Positions 52,823 to 61,379 of a DNA stretch of 64,000 bases are shown here, in pieces (positions within the stretch are counted from its first letter, which is position 1; every line of letters starts with the position of its first letter). Source of the DNA: Microbacteriaceae bacterium VKM Ac-2854 (GTDB lineage Bacteria > Actinomycetota > Actinomycetes > Actinomycetales > Microbacteriaceae); contig JABMLH010000001.1 in NCBI GenBank assembly GCA_013205085.1, forward strand, positions 620,001 to 684,000, read 5' to 3'. The notes beneath the pieces were generated by a model that saw only the letters and a program-made list of their open reading frames with translations, had not been told where the DNA came from and ran no database searches. The position numbers and the translations under genes are program-made.

Positions 52823-53269
52823 GTGCCAGTGAACCCAGAACTCGTCGGGCGGATTTTCTCGCCGACGGAGCCGTATCAGGTCGGGCGCGAGAAGGTCCGC
52901 GAGTTCGCTCGGGCCGTTTTCGCGCAGTCTCCCCTGAGTCTCGACGTCGCGGCCGCGCAGGCCGCGGGCTACGCCGACCTCGTCGCTCCGCCCACCTTCG
53001 CGGTGGTCGTGCAGGAGCACACGCTCGCGCAGCTGCTCGCTGAGCCCGACGCCGGGATCGACTTCAGCCGCGTGGTGCACGGCGACCAGCGCTTCACCTT
53101 CTCGCGGCCGATCGTGGCCGGTGACGTGCTGACGGCGACGCTGACCGTCGCCTCGGTGAAGTCGCTCGGCGCGCACTCGATGGTCACCGCCGAGTCCTCG
53201 ATCGTCGATGCGGACGGCGCGCACGTCGTCACCGCGATCTCCACCCTCGTCGTCAGGGGAGACGAATGA
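52823..53269 (+). CDS. MaoC-type dehydratase, N-terminal half (HadA-like)
   Basis: 148 residues. Hot-dog fold with the FAS1-like N-terminal dehydratase pattern: VNPELVGRIFSPTEPYQVGR, REFARAVF, VAPPTFAVVVQEHTLAQLLA, VVHGDQRFTFSRPIVAGDVL. It lacks the catalytic Asp-His pair, which is in the partner gene. Overlaps the next gene by four bases. The pair acts on (3R)-hydroxyacyl thioesters in mycobacteria; here the role may be different because no mycolate genes are seen. Confidence 0.9.
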   Translation: MPVNPELVGRIFSPTEPYQVGREKVREFARAVFAQSPLSLDVAAAQAAGYADLVAPPTFAVVVQEHTLAQLLAEPDAGIDFSRVVHGDQRFTFSRPIVAGDVLTATLTVASVKSLGAHSMVTAESSIVDADGAHVVTAISTLVVRGDE

Positions 53270-53676
53270 CCGCCCTTTCCGTCGGCGACGTGGTCGCCGA
53301 GCGCAGTTTCTCGATCTCGCGGGACTCCCTCGTGCGCTACGCCGGCGCATCCGGCGACTTCAACCCCATCCACTATCGCGACGACATCGCGGCCTCGGTC
53401 GGTCTGCCCGGTGTGCTCGCGCACGGGATGCTCACGATGGGCACCGCCGTCCAGGTCGTCGTCGACTGGATCGGCGACCCCGGCAAGGTGCTCGACTACC
53501 AGGTGCGGTTCACCCGCCCCGTTGTGGTCGACCCGGCGGACGGCGCCGAACTCGTCGTCGTCGCGAAGGTCGGCCAGCTCGACACCGAGGCGAACGTCGC
53601 CAGGATCGACCTGGCTGTGACCTTCGGCGGCCAGGCCGTGCTGGGCAAGGCGCAGGCGCGCGTCGCCCTGGGCTGA
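53266..53676 (+). CDS. MaoC-type dehydratase, catalytic half (HadB-like)
   Basis: 136 residues. The hydratase-2 motif with catalytic Asp and His is visible: YAGASGDFNPIHYRDDIAAS, then GLPGVLAHGMLTMGTAVQVV. The strand DYQVRFTRPVVVDPADGAEL follows. It forms a heterodimer with the preceding HadA-like protein and adds water to, or removes it from, acyl thioesters. Two bases separate its stop from murB, an arrangement known in related actinobacteria. Confidence 0.92.
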   Translation: MTALSVGDVVAERSFSISRDSLVRYAGASGDFNPIHYRDDIAASVGLPGVLAHGMLTMGTAVQVVVDWIGDPGKVLDYQVRFTRPVVVDPADGAELVVVAKVGQLDTEANVARIDLAVTFGGQAVLGKAQARVALG

Positions 53677-53678
53677 AC

Positions 53679-54863
53679 ATGCTGCTGAGCGAACTGACCA
53701 CCCTGCGCGTCGGCGGCCCCGCCGAGCGGCTGGTCGAGCCGGGCACCGAGGCGGAGCTGATCGAGACGGTCGCCGCCCTCTGGGCCGACGACCAACCGTG
53801 GCTGCTGCTCGGCGGAGGCTCGAACACGGTCGCGTCGGACGAGGGCTTCGACGGCACGGTCGTGCACATCGCGAACCGCGGCATCGAGCGCATCCCTCGT
53901 CCTGCCGACACCTCCGGCATCGCCGTGGTGGGCTCCTCGGCTCTGCCGTCCGCGCGGAGCGTGCGGCTGCGGGTGCAGGCGGGCGAGCCGTGGGATGCGC
54001 TGGTCGAGTACACCGTCGCGCACGGCTGGGCCGGGATCGAGGCGTTGAGCGGCATCCCGGGATCCAGTGGCGCGGCTCCCGTTCAGAACATCGGTGCCTA
54101 CGGCCAGGAGCTCTCCTCCAGCCTGGTCGCCGTGACCTTCCTCGACTTCGGCACCGGCGCGGTGGAGCGGCTGCGGGCCGCCGAACTCGAACTCGGCTAT
54201 CGCAGTTCGGTGTTCAAGCACGGCCGCGCGGGCGTGGTGACGGCGATCGAGATCGACCTCTTCGGTGACGAGTCGGGGCCGGGCGCGAATCAGCCGCCCG
54301 CGATGAGTCAGCCCATCGCCTACGCGCAGCTGGCGAGCGCCCTCGGCGTGCGGATCGGCGATCGGGTGCCGCTGCGCGAGTTGCGCGACGCCGTGATCGC
54401 GCTGCGCGCCTCCAAGGGAATGGTGTTGAACGATGCCGATCCCGATTCCACCAGCGCCGGTTCGTTCTTCACGAATCCGATCGTCAGCGAGGACTTCGCG
54501 CGATCGCTGCCGGCGGATGCACCGCGCTGGCCGACCGCGGTGGTGGACGAGTCCGCGCGGGTCACGCCGATCGAGGTCGTGCAGGCGGGCTACCCGGTGC
54601 AGGTGCCGCCGCGGGCGCCGAGCGGAGCGCGGGTCAAGCTCAGCGCCGCCTGGCTGATCGAGCACGCCGGCATCCGCCGAGGCTTCGCTCTGCCCGGATC
54701 CGCCGCCGCGATCTCCAGCAAGCACACGCTGGCGCTGACCAACCGCGGCGGCGCCTCCGCCGAGCAGATCGCCGAGCTGGCGCGCTACGTGCAGGGCCGC
54801 GTGCTGGCCGAGTTCGGCGTCCTGCTCCAGCCCGAGCCCGTGCTCGTCGGCGTCTCGCTGTAG
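53679..54863 (+). CDS. murB: UDP-N-acetylenolpyruvoylglucosamine reductase
   Basis: 394 residues; FAD enzyme that reduces the enolpyruvyl group to form UDP-MurNAc in peptidoglycan synthesis. FAD domain: TTLRVGGPAERLVEP, WLLLGGGSNTVASDEGFDGT, GIEALSGIPGSSGAAPVQNI, GAYGQELS. C-terminal MurB domain: catalytic Ser in STSAGSFFTNPIV, then SAAWLIEHAGIRRGF and KHTLALTNRGGASAEQIAEL. Long actinobacterial type. ATG 53679 lies two bases after the hadB-like stop. Confidence 0.95.
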   Translation: MLLSELTTLRVGGPAERLVEPGTEAELIETVAALWADDQPWLLLGGGSNTVASDEGFDGTVVHIANRGIERIPRPADTSGIAVVGSSALPSARSVRLRVQAGEPWDALVEYTVAHGWAGIEALSGIPGSSGAAPVQNIGAYGQELSSSLVAVTFLDFGTGAVERLRAAELELGYRSSVFKHGRAGVVTAIEIDLFGDESGPGANQPPAMSQPIAYAQLASALGVRIGDRVPLRELRDAVIALRASKGMVLNDADPDSTSAGSFFTNPIVSEDFARSLPADAPRWPTAVVDESARVTPIEVVQAGYPVQVPPRAPSGARVKLSAAWLIEHAGIRRGFALPGSAAAISSKHTLALTNRGGASAEQIAELARYVQGRVLAEFGVLLQPEPVLVGVSL

Positions 54864-54955
54864 CCATTGAGGCTCTCTCCTCGTTCCTCGTCGATCGCCG
54901 GCGGTCGGCTGGGCGGCGGTGCCGGGTTCGTAGAGCCGGTTGCGGTCGCGTACGA

Positions 54956-54977
54956 CGAAAAGCTGGAACGCTTTTCG
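54956..54977 (+). terminator. Small hairpin after murB
   Basis: CGAAAAGC TGGAAC GCTTTTCG, 8-bp perfect stem with a six-base loop, 93 bases after the stop. Confidence 0.5.
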
Positions 54978-55053
54978 CCGGTTACGCTCGCGCGGAGACG
55001 GGGCGTTTGTGAGACGGGCACAAGTGGGCAGGTTTCCGAGACGGGGCGAAAGG

Positions 55054-55108
55054 GCAAAAGGGTTGTCACTTTGTCCGTTGGTACCGGACGAAGTGACAAC
55101 CCTTTTGC
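55054..55108. terminator. 24-bp hairpin between convergent genes
   Basis: Arms 55054-55077 and 55085-55108 pair fully with one G-U; core GGGTTGTCACTTTGTCC. The core GGGTTGTCACT also occurs in the hairpin at 12835. Confidence 0.8.
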
Positions 55109-55111
55109 GCG

Positions 55112-55480
55112 TCAGCGTCTGCGGACGGCGGCGGCGATGCCGACCAGGACGAGGGCGATGCCGCCGACGATCAGGGCGGTGGTGAGCCAGGTGATCGGGT
55201 TCGGGATGCTGCCGCCGAGGGCGATGACGCCCGTCCAGGCGCAGAAGCCCAGCAGGAGGATGCCCCAGACGATGGTGCTGACGCGAGCCGGGAGCCGCTT
55301 CTCCTCGGTCGGCGGCGAGTACGGGGTTACAGTCGGGATCGGCGCGGGCGTCGTCTCCGGCACCGCATCCGCGGGCGGGATGACGAGCGTGGGTTGCTCG
55401 TCCGGGGTCCGTTCGGTCGGTGTCAGCGGCCCGGTCGGGTTCAGCTGCTCGGTCGGGTTCATCTGCTCGTCCGCGTTCAT
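55112..55480 (-). CDS. Small membrane protein with Pro/Thr-rich N terminus
   Basis: 122 residues. The first 65 are disordered and repetitive (NPTEQLNPTGPLTPTERTPD); two helices follow (VSTIVWGILLLGFCAWTGVI, WLTTALIVGGIALVLVGIAA) and a basic end AVRRR. ATG 55480 overlaps the stop of the PspC gene upstream by four bases, so it is probably a partner in the same envelope-stress operon. Confidence 0.8.
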   Translation of the reverse strand: MNADEQMNPTEQLNPTGPLTPTERTPDEQPTLVIPPADAVPETTPAPIPTVTPYSPPTEEKRLPARVSTIVWGILLLGFCAWTGVIALGGSIPNPITWLTTALIVGGIALVLVGIAAAVRRR

Positions 55481-56955
55481 CGGGACACCTCCTGTACGTC
55501 AACGCTGCCGATCAGCGAGTGGATGACGACCGTCACGTCGGGCGAGCCGGCGGGCCCGACCGTCTGGCTGTCGCCGAAGAAGAAGTTCGCGCGATCGACC
55601 GTGTCCTGGGCGCTGGTGAAGCCGTCGAAGTTCACCCCGCCGATCACGCTCTCGCTCTCGATCCGAACGGTCAGGTCGTCCGGGACCTCGACGAGCATCC
55701 GCCCGGCGCCGAGCCAGATCTCGTACTCGGCGCCGGTGGAGGCGCCCAGCGGAGAGACGTTGCTCAGATCGAGGGTGGGGGCGCCGGCCAGAACGGTGTG
55801 CCGCTCGTCGGTCGAGGCGCTGAGGCTCGACGGGCGCCAGGTGGGCGACGGGCCGAACACGTTCAGGCTCGAGTCGCGCGGCACCAGGGAGCCCAGCGCG
55901 ATCAGCACCACGAGCAGGAAGGCGAAGCCGCTCATCGCGCCACCGACCTTGCCGCGGATGCCGCTGACGATCATGCCCAGAGCGAGAACGGCCAGTGCCG
56001 CGATGCCGCCGAGCAGGAGCGCACCGGTGGCGTCGTTCAAGGCAGTCGCGGACGCTGAGGTCAGTCCGCCGACCACCGCCGCCAGCCCGAGCACGATCAC
56101 CACGAAGCCCCCGCCCGGCCGCCGGCGGCGCCACTGCACCGCGTGTTCCGCGGCGACCTTCGCCTCGATCTCGCGCCGGACCCGCCGGGCTTCGGCCTTC
56201 GCCTGCGCGGCCTGCTGCCGGGCGTAACCCTGGTGGGCCGACAGGTGGGCCGACTGCGTGGTTGTCTGCTGCGTCGTCGCCTGCTCGCGGGCCTGTCGGC
56301 GCACCTGCTCCGCCTCGGCTCGGAGCCGAGCGGCATCCGCTCGGGCTCGCTCAGCGGCGCTCGCCGGGTCGTAGTCGGTGACGCTCGGAGCGCCGTAGAC
56401 CGGGGTCTGCGCTGCCGGGGTGGACGGATCCGCGGCGCGCGCCGCTTGGCGTTCCTGCTTGGCCGAGCGCGCTCCGCGGATCAGCCAGATGGTGAACCAG
56501 ACGATCGCGCCCACCCAGACCAGCGTCCATCCGGTGCCGAACGTCGCCGCCAGCCAGTCGGGCATGCCCCAGAATCCATCGGATCCGCTCCACCACAGCC
56601 CGCGGTTGAACAGCCCGATCACCGCGATCACCAGGATCGCGATCGATGGCGCCTCCCAACGCCCGCGGCTGACCTCCTCCGCGTGGATCGTGCCGCCGCC
56701 GTCCGGCAGCAGCGCCCAGGCGACCGCGTAGGCGAGCACCGCCACGCCGCCGCTGAGCAGGCCGACCACCACGAAGATGCCGCGGATCACCAGCGGATCG
56801 AGGTTGGTGCGCACGGCGAGGGCGGAGCAGACGCCGCCGATCCAGGAGTCGGGGCCGCGGACGATGCCGAGCCCGCGGAGCCAGTCGAAGAAGCTGTTCT
56901 GCCGGCGGCCCGAGTTCGTCGGCGCGGCCGGCGGGGGAGTGGTGGTCTCGTTCAT
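55477..56955 (-). CDS. PspC-domain membrane protein
   Basis: 492 residues. The N-terminal PspC domain about 20-85: WLRGLGIVRGPDSWIGGVCS, LAVRTNLDPLVIRGIFVVVG. Then membrane helices, a coiled-coil-like Ala/Arg/Gln region about 210-290 (AERARADAARLRAEAEQVRR), three more helices and a C-terminal strand-rich domain (VIGGVNFDGFTSAQDTVDRA) like the LiaF-type domain. Related membrane proteins regulate envelope stress responses. Divergent from the PspC sensor kinase gene. Confidence 0.85.
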   Translation of the reverse strand: MNETTTPPPAAPTNSGRRQNSFFDWLRGLGIVRGPDSWIGGVCSALAVRTNLDPLVIRGIFVVVGLLSGGVAVLAYAVAWALLPDGGGTIHAEEVSRGRWEAPSIAILVIAVIGLFNRGLWWSGSDGFWGMPDWLAATFGTGWTLVWVGAIVWFTIWLIRGARSAKQERQAARAADPSTPAAQTPVYGAPSVTDYDPASAAERARADAARLRAEAEQVRRQAREQATTQQTTTQSAHLSAHQGYARQQAAQAKAEARRVRREIEAKVAAEHAVQWRRRRPGGGFVVIVLGLAAVVGGLTSASATALNDATGALLLGGIAALAVLALGMIVSGIRGKVGGAMSGFAFLLVVLIALGSLVPRDSSLNVFGPSPTWRPSSLSASTDERHTVLAGAPTLDLSNVSPLGASTGAEYEIWLGAGRMLVEVPDDLTVRIESESVIGGVNFDGFTSAQDTVDRANFFFGDSQTVGPAGSPDVTVVIHSLIGSVDVQEVSR

Positions 56956-57079
56956 AACACCGATCCTTCCGGCGCGCGCCGCTCGCGACCATGAGGTATC
57001 GCCCTGAGTGGACCCTGATCCTGGCCTCCGTCGACCCTGATCGTCGTCGCTGGATCCACCCGGAGCGGCGCGCGCATGC

Positions 57080-57085
57080 TTGGAT
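57080..57085 (+). promoter_or_regulatory. -10 box of the sensor kinase gene
   Basis: TTGGAT, six bases before ATG 57092; leaderless pattern. Confidence 0.45.
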
Positions 57086-57091
57086 CGGGGT

Positions 57092-58351
57092 ATGCGCACG
57101 GCGACGATGACCCGCCCGCGCACACGTCTGATCGGAGGGGTGTGCGCCGGCCTGGCCGAACACCTCGATGTCCCGGTCGCCCGCGTGCGCGCCGCGCTGC
57201 TGCTGCTCACGATCGCCGGCGGTGCCGGGCCGCTCTTCTACGCGTGGCTGTGGGCGACCGTGCCGACCGAATCCGACGCCACGCCGAAGCTGCCGAAGGA
57301 GGCACTGGTCAAGGCCGCCGAGCCCGAGCCCGTCGCGCCGGTGCGCAAACGGCCCATCGCCGAGGTGCTCCTCGGCCTCGCGCTGCTCGCGGCGGGCGTG
57401 GGCTTGGTGCTGGGGCAGATGGGCGTCGGCGTCTCGCTGAACTTCGCCGTACCGGCCGTTGTCGTGCTCGCGGGCGCGGGCCTCGCCTGGTGGCAGTTCG
57501 CGGATGCGCGCCGCCGCTCCGGTTCCTCGGCCGTCATCCGTGCGCTCGGCGCGCTGGTGCTCGTCGCGCTGGGCATCGTGCTGTTCTTCGTCACGAGTAG
57601 TCGGCCCGATGTCTGGACCGTGGTGATCGCCTCCGTATCCGTGCTGCTCGGCGTCGGCATCGTGGCTGCGCCGTGGGCCATCCGCTTCTCCCGCGATCTC
57701 GTCGAGGAGCGCGCCGCCCGCGAGCGCGAGGCGGAGCGGGCGGAGATCGCCGCGCACCTGCACGACTCCGTGCTGCAGACCCTCGCGCTGATCCAGCAGA
57801 AAGCCGGTCCGCACAGCGAGGCCGCGCGGCTCGCCCGCGCCCAGGAACGCGAACTGCGCGGCTGGCTCTTCGCCGGCGAGACCGGCGTCGAACTCGATCT
57901 CGCAGAAGAACTGCGACGAATCGCGGCGGAAATCGAGGCCGACTACGCCGTCCGGGTCGAGGTGGTCACTGCGGGCCGCGCCGACGGACCGTCGCCCGAG
58001 CCGCTGATCGCCGCGGCGCGCGAGGCGATGTTGAACGCCGCCCGGCACGCCGGCGGCACCGTCACCGTCTACCTCGAGCGCGGGAAGGACGCGGTGCAGG
58101 TCGATGTCGGCGACCGCGGCCCGGGCATCGACCTCGATGAGATCCCGGACGACCGTTTCGGCGTGCGCGAGTCGATCATCGGGCGGATGCGTCGCGCCGG
58201 CGGCACCGCCAGCCTGCATCGCGGACCGGGCGGCGTCGGCACCGAAGTCAGCCTGCGGATGCCCGTCGCCGAGCCCGTCGCCGAGTCCGTCCCCGTGCCT
58301 GCCCCTCCGCCCACCCCCGGGCCCACCGAACCGAACGGATTCGCATCATGA
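57092..58351 (+). CDS. PspC-domain sensor histidine kinase
   Basis: 419 residues from ATG 57092. PspC domain about 6-60 (TRLIGGVCAGLAEHLDVPVA), four helices to about 205, then a HisKA_3-like dimer helix with the phospho-acceptor His in IAAHLHDSVLQTLALIQQKA and an ATPase domain with N-box AAREAMLNAARHAGG, G-box VDVGDRGPGIDL and RMRRAGGTASLHRGPGGVGT. The last 40 residues are Pro-rich. Partner of the regulator gene that overlaps its stop by four bases. Similar PspC kinases sense cell-envelope stress, possibly with the divergent PspC protein. Confidence 0.93.
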   Translation: MRTATMTRPRTRLIGGVCAGLAEHLDVPVARVRAALLLLTIAGGAGPLFYAWLWATVPTESDATPKLPKEALVKAAEPEPVAPVRKRPIAEVLLGLALLAAGVGLVLGQMGVGVSLNFAVPAVVVLAGAGLAWWQFADARRRSGSSAVIRALGALVLVALGIVLFFVTSSRPDVWTVVIASVSVLLGVGIVAAPWAIRFSRDLVEERAAREREAERAEIAAHLHDSVLQTLALIQQKAGPHSEAARLARAQERELRGWLFAGETGVELDLAEELRRIAAEIEADYAVRVEVVTAGRADGPSPEPLIAAAREAMLNAARHAGGTVTVYLERGKDAVQVDVGDRGPGIDLDEIPDDRFGVRESIIGRMRRAGGTASLHRGPGGVGTEVSLRMPVAEPVAESVPVPAPPPTPGPTEPNGFAS

Positions 58352-58995
58352 GCGCCCTCACCGTTGTGATCGTCGACGACCACTCCATCTTCCGCTCCGG
58401 TTTGCGCTCGGAGCTGGACGCGTCGATCGACGTCGTCGGCGAGGCCGCGACCGTCGAGGAGGCCGTCGCCGTCATCCTGCAGACCAAGCCGCGGGTGGTG
58501 CTGCTGGATGTGCACCTGCCGGGCGGACGCGGCGGCGGCGGCGCGGAGGTGATCGGCGCGGCGGCCGGGGCGCAGAGTGTGTTCCTGGCGCTCTCGGTCT
58601 CGGATGCGGCGGATGACGTCGTGCGGGTGATCCGCGCGGGGGCTCGCGGCTACATCACCAAGAGTTCCTCGGGCGCCGAGGTCTCGGAGGCGGCCCGCCG
58701 GGTGGCGGAGGGCGACGCCGTCTTCTCGCCTCGCCTGGCGGGTTTTGTGCTCGATGCCTTCGGCGCCGTGCAGGGCGAGACCGCCGCCGAGCCGAGCGAG
58801 CTCGATCGGCTCTCGGCCCGCGAGCAGGAGGTGATGCGCCTGATCGCGCGCGGCTACTCCTACAAAGAGGTCGCCACGACGTTGTTCATCTCACTCAAGA
58901 CCGTCGAGAGCCACGTCTCGGCCGTGTTGCGCAAGCTGCAGCTCTCCAGCCGCCACGAGCTCACGGCGTGGGCCCTGGAACGCAAACTGCTGTAG
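58348..58995 (+). CDS. LuxR/NarL-family response regulator
   Basis: 215 residues. Receiver domain about 1-122 with acidic pocket VVIVDDHS, phospho-acceptor Asp in VVLLDVHLPGG, and Lys in GYITKSSSG. LuxR helix-turn-helix about 150-212: LSAREQEVMRLIARGYSYKE, VATTLFISLKTVESHVSAVL. ATG 58348 overlaps the kinase stop (ATGA). Likely targets include the divergent PspC operon. Confidence 0.94.
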   Translation: MSALTVVIVDDHSIFRSGLRSELDASIDVVGEAATVEEAVAVILQTKPRVVLLDVHLPGGRGGGGAEVIGAAAGAQSVFLALSVSDAADDVVRVIRAGARGYITKSSSGAEVSEAARRVAEGDAVFSPRLAGFVLDAFGAVQGETAAEPSELDRLSAREQEVMRLIARGYSYKEVATTLFISLKTVESHVSAVLRKLQLSSRHELTAWALERKLL

Positions 58996-59065
58996 GAACG
59001 TCTGAGGCGGTGGGCCGCCGGCGCAAGGGGTTCCGGTGAGCGCTTCGGGCCGGGAGCATCGAAGG

Positions 59066-59494
59066 ATGCCCTCCGCGAAGCCGAACCCGTCGACCTCCCG
59101 TCCGCGCACCGTCGCGCGCATCCTCCTGGGGGCCGCGCTGATCTTCGCCGGCATCAGCCACCTGAGCTTCGCCCGCGAGGACTTCACCGCCCAGGTGCCG
59201 GAGTTCGTACCGCTGGACGAGGACACCACGGTGCTCGCGTCGGGGGTGGTCGAGATCACGCTCGGCGCGGCTCTGGCCCTGCTGCGTTCGCGGCGGGTCA
59301 CGGTGGGCTGGGTGGCGGCCGCCTTCTTCGTCGCCGTCTTCCCGGGCAACATCGCCCAGCTGATCCACCATCGCGACGCCTTCGGCCTGGACACGGATGC
59401 GAAGCGCGCGATCCGACTGCTGGGTCAGCCGCTGCTGATCGCCTGGGCGCTGTGGTCCACCGGCGCGTGGCGTGATCGCCCGCGCCGCGGCTGA
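59066..59494 (+). CDS. DoxX-like membrane protein
   Basis: 142 residues from ATG 59066. Four helices: VARILLGAALIFAGISHLSF, VVEITLGAALALL, VTVGWVAAAFFVAVFPGNIA, LLGQPLLIAWALW. The layout and the GISHLSF segment fit the DoxX family. Role unknown. Confidence 0.82.
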   Translation: MPSAKPNPSTSRPRTVARILLGAALIFAGISHLSFAREDFTAQVPEFVPLDEDTTVLASGVVEITLGAALALLRSRRVTVGWVAAAFFVAVFPGNIAQLIHHRDAFGLDTDAKRAIRLLGQPLLIAWALWSTGAWRDRPRRG

Positions 59495-59521
59495 GCCGCA
59501 TCCGCGCGCCGCATCCGCGTT

Positions 59522-60337
59522 CTAGGCGTCCTTGCGGATCCAGCGGAACGTCAACCGGCTCAGCACCAGCCCGACGATCAACCAGATGCCCAGCGCGATC
59601 GCGATGCCCTCGAGATTCCAGGTGCCGCCGACCTCCGACACCTCGAAGTCGGCGGGCAGGAACACGGCGCGCATCCCCTGGGCGATCCATTTCAGCGGGA
59701 ACACGCTCGCCACGTTCTGCAGCCAATCGGGCAGCGTGGTGAACGCGAGGTAGGAGCCCGAGATGAACTGCAGGATCAGCAACGGCGGCACGATCACGGC
59801 CGTGGCGCTCTTGCCCGAGCGCGGCAGCCGCGAGATCGCGATGCCCAGGATGGCGCTCGTCGCCACCCCCGCGAGGTAGACCCAGGCGAAGGTGCCCCAG
59901 AGCGCCGGATCGCTCGGCAAAGAGACACCGAAGACGACAGCGGCCACCAACAGCAGCAGCGCGGTCTGCAGCACGCTGGTCACGAGCACCTGACCGAACT
60001 TGCCGATGAAGTAGCTCAGCACCGGCAGCGGCGTTCCCGCCAGACGCTTCAGCGTGCCGTCGCCGCGCTCGACGGCGATGTCGGTGCCGAGGTTCTGCAC
60101 GCCCGAGAGCAGGATGCCCGCGGCGGCCATGCCCGGCAGGTAGTACGCGGCCATCGTCAGCGACGCCCCGTTCCGGCCCGCCTGGATCGACGCGTCGTCG
60201 CCGAACGCGACCGAGAAGATGGACAGCAGCAGCACCGGGAACAGGAAGGTGAAGAAGACCTGGTCGGGTGCGCGGAAGTAGGAGCGGATCTCGTAACGCG
60301 CTCGGCTCAGGCCGAGGCCGACGGTGGACGTGCTCAC
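59522..60337 (-). CDS. ABC-2 type export permease
   Basis: 271 residues from GTG 60337, six helices. FRAPDQVFFTFLFPVLLLSI, YYLPGMAAAGILLSGVQNLG, the family segment ERGDGTLKRLAGTPLPVLSY, and LLILQFISGSYLAFTTLP are typical of ABC-2 drug or lipid exporters. Its start overlaps the stop of the ATPase gene by four bases (GTGA). Substrate unknown; antibiotic or lipid export is usual. Confidence 0.92.
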   Translation of the reverse strand: MSTSTVGLGLSRARYEIRSYFRAPDQVFFTFLFPVLLLSIFSVAFGDDASIQAGRNGASLTMAAYYLPGMAAAGILLSGVQNLGTDIAVERGDGTLKRLAGTPLPVLSYFIGKFGQVLVTSVLQTALLLLVAAVVFGVSLPSDPALWGTFAWVYLAGVATSAILGIAISRLPRSGKSATAVIVPPLLILQFISGSYLAFTTLPDWLQNVASVFPLKWIAQGMRAVFLPADFEVSEVGGTWNLEGIAIALGIWLIVGLVLSRLTFRWIRKDA

Positions 60338-61209
60338 GCGACGGCTCCCTCGGACGTCGCTTCGGCATCCGCTTCGCGGATCAGGTCGAGGTAGATGTCC
60401 TCGAGGCTGGGCCGGACGACCTCGAGGCCGCGAGGCTCGCCGAGCCGCTCCTGCAACGCGGCGACGAGGGCGCCGGGAGTCTCGGTGCGTTCGGAGCGGC
60501 GCATCCCGTCCTCCTCCCAGCGCACCACGGGTACCCGTGCCGCAGCGCCGCCGATCTCGTCGATCCGCCCGATGTCGACGAGCCGCCCGCCGGCGATCAC
60601 CGCGGCGCGATCGCCCAGCTGGGCGGCCTCGTCGAGGTAGTGCGTGGTGAGCAGGATGGTGGTGCCCTCGGCCTTGAGCGAGCGGATCAGCTCCCAGAAC
60701 TGATGCCGCGCCTCCGGGTCGAAGCCGGTGGTCGGCTCGTCCAGGAAAAGCAGCTCCGGGCGTCCGATGATGCCCAGTGCGACATCCACGCGCCGTTTCT
60801 GCCCGCCGGAGAGCTTGCCGACCCGCGATTTCGCCTTGCTGGTGAGCCCGACGGCGTCGATCGTCTCGTCGACGTCGCGCGGATGCGGGTAGAACCCCGC
60901 GAAGTGCGCGATCTGCTCGCGCACGGTCGCGTTGCCCGACTCCCCGGAGGACTGCAGCACGATGCCGAGCCGCGCCTTCCACTCCAGCCCGCCGCGCTGC
61001 GGATCGACGCCGAGCACGAGCGCCTCGCCGCCGCTGCGCTCGCGGTAGCCCTCGAGGATCTCGATCGTGGTCGACTTGCCGGCGCCGTTGGGACCGAGCA
61101 AGGCGAAGGTCTCCCCGCGCGCGATGTCGAAACTCACCCCGTTCAGCGCGGTCGCGTCGCCGTAACTCTTCGTCAGATCGCGCACGCTGACCGCCGCATC
61201 GTTCGTCAT
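60334..61209 (-). CDS. ABC-2 type exporter ATPase
   Basis: 291 residues. Walker A LLGPNGAGKSTTIEI near 36-44, Q-loop GIVLQSSG, signature KLSGGQKRRVDVALG, Walker B ELLFLDEPTTGFDPEARHQF and H-loop LLTTHYLDEAAQLGDR. The last 70 residues are the usual DrrA/CcmA-like tail (LEDIYLDLIREADAEATSEG). Pairs with the permease gene downstream. Confidence 0.95.
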   Translation of the reverse strand: MTNDAAVSVRDLTKSYGDATALNGVSFDIARGETFALLGPNGAGKSTTIEILEGYRERSGGEALVLGVDPQRGGLEWKARLGIVLQSSGESGNATVREQIAHFAGFYPHPRDVDETIDAVGLTSKAKSRVGKLSGGQKRRVDVALGIIGRPELLFLDEPTTGFDPEARHQFWELIRSLKAEGTTILLTTHYLDEAAQLGDRAAVIAGGRLVDIGRIDEIGGAAARVPVVRWEEDGMRRSERTETPGALVAALQERLGEPRGLEVVRPSLEDIYLDLIREADAEATSEGAVA

Positions 61210-61379
61210 GCGTCCAGCCTGCCGGTTGACGGCGCGGATGGGCAGGGTCGAATTCTTCCTGCGGCAAGGAGAAGGGTGGCGGTGCAGGATGGACGGGCCC
61301 GATTCCTCCTGCACCGGTCGATCGTTCCTGCGCCCAGGACGAAAGCTTCGCGCGGCTACCATGACCCGAGAGGAAGTGG

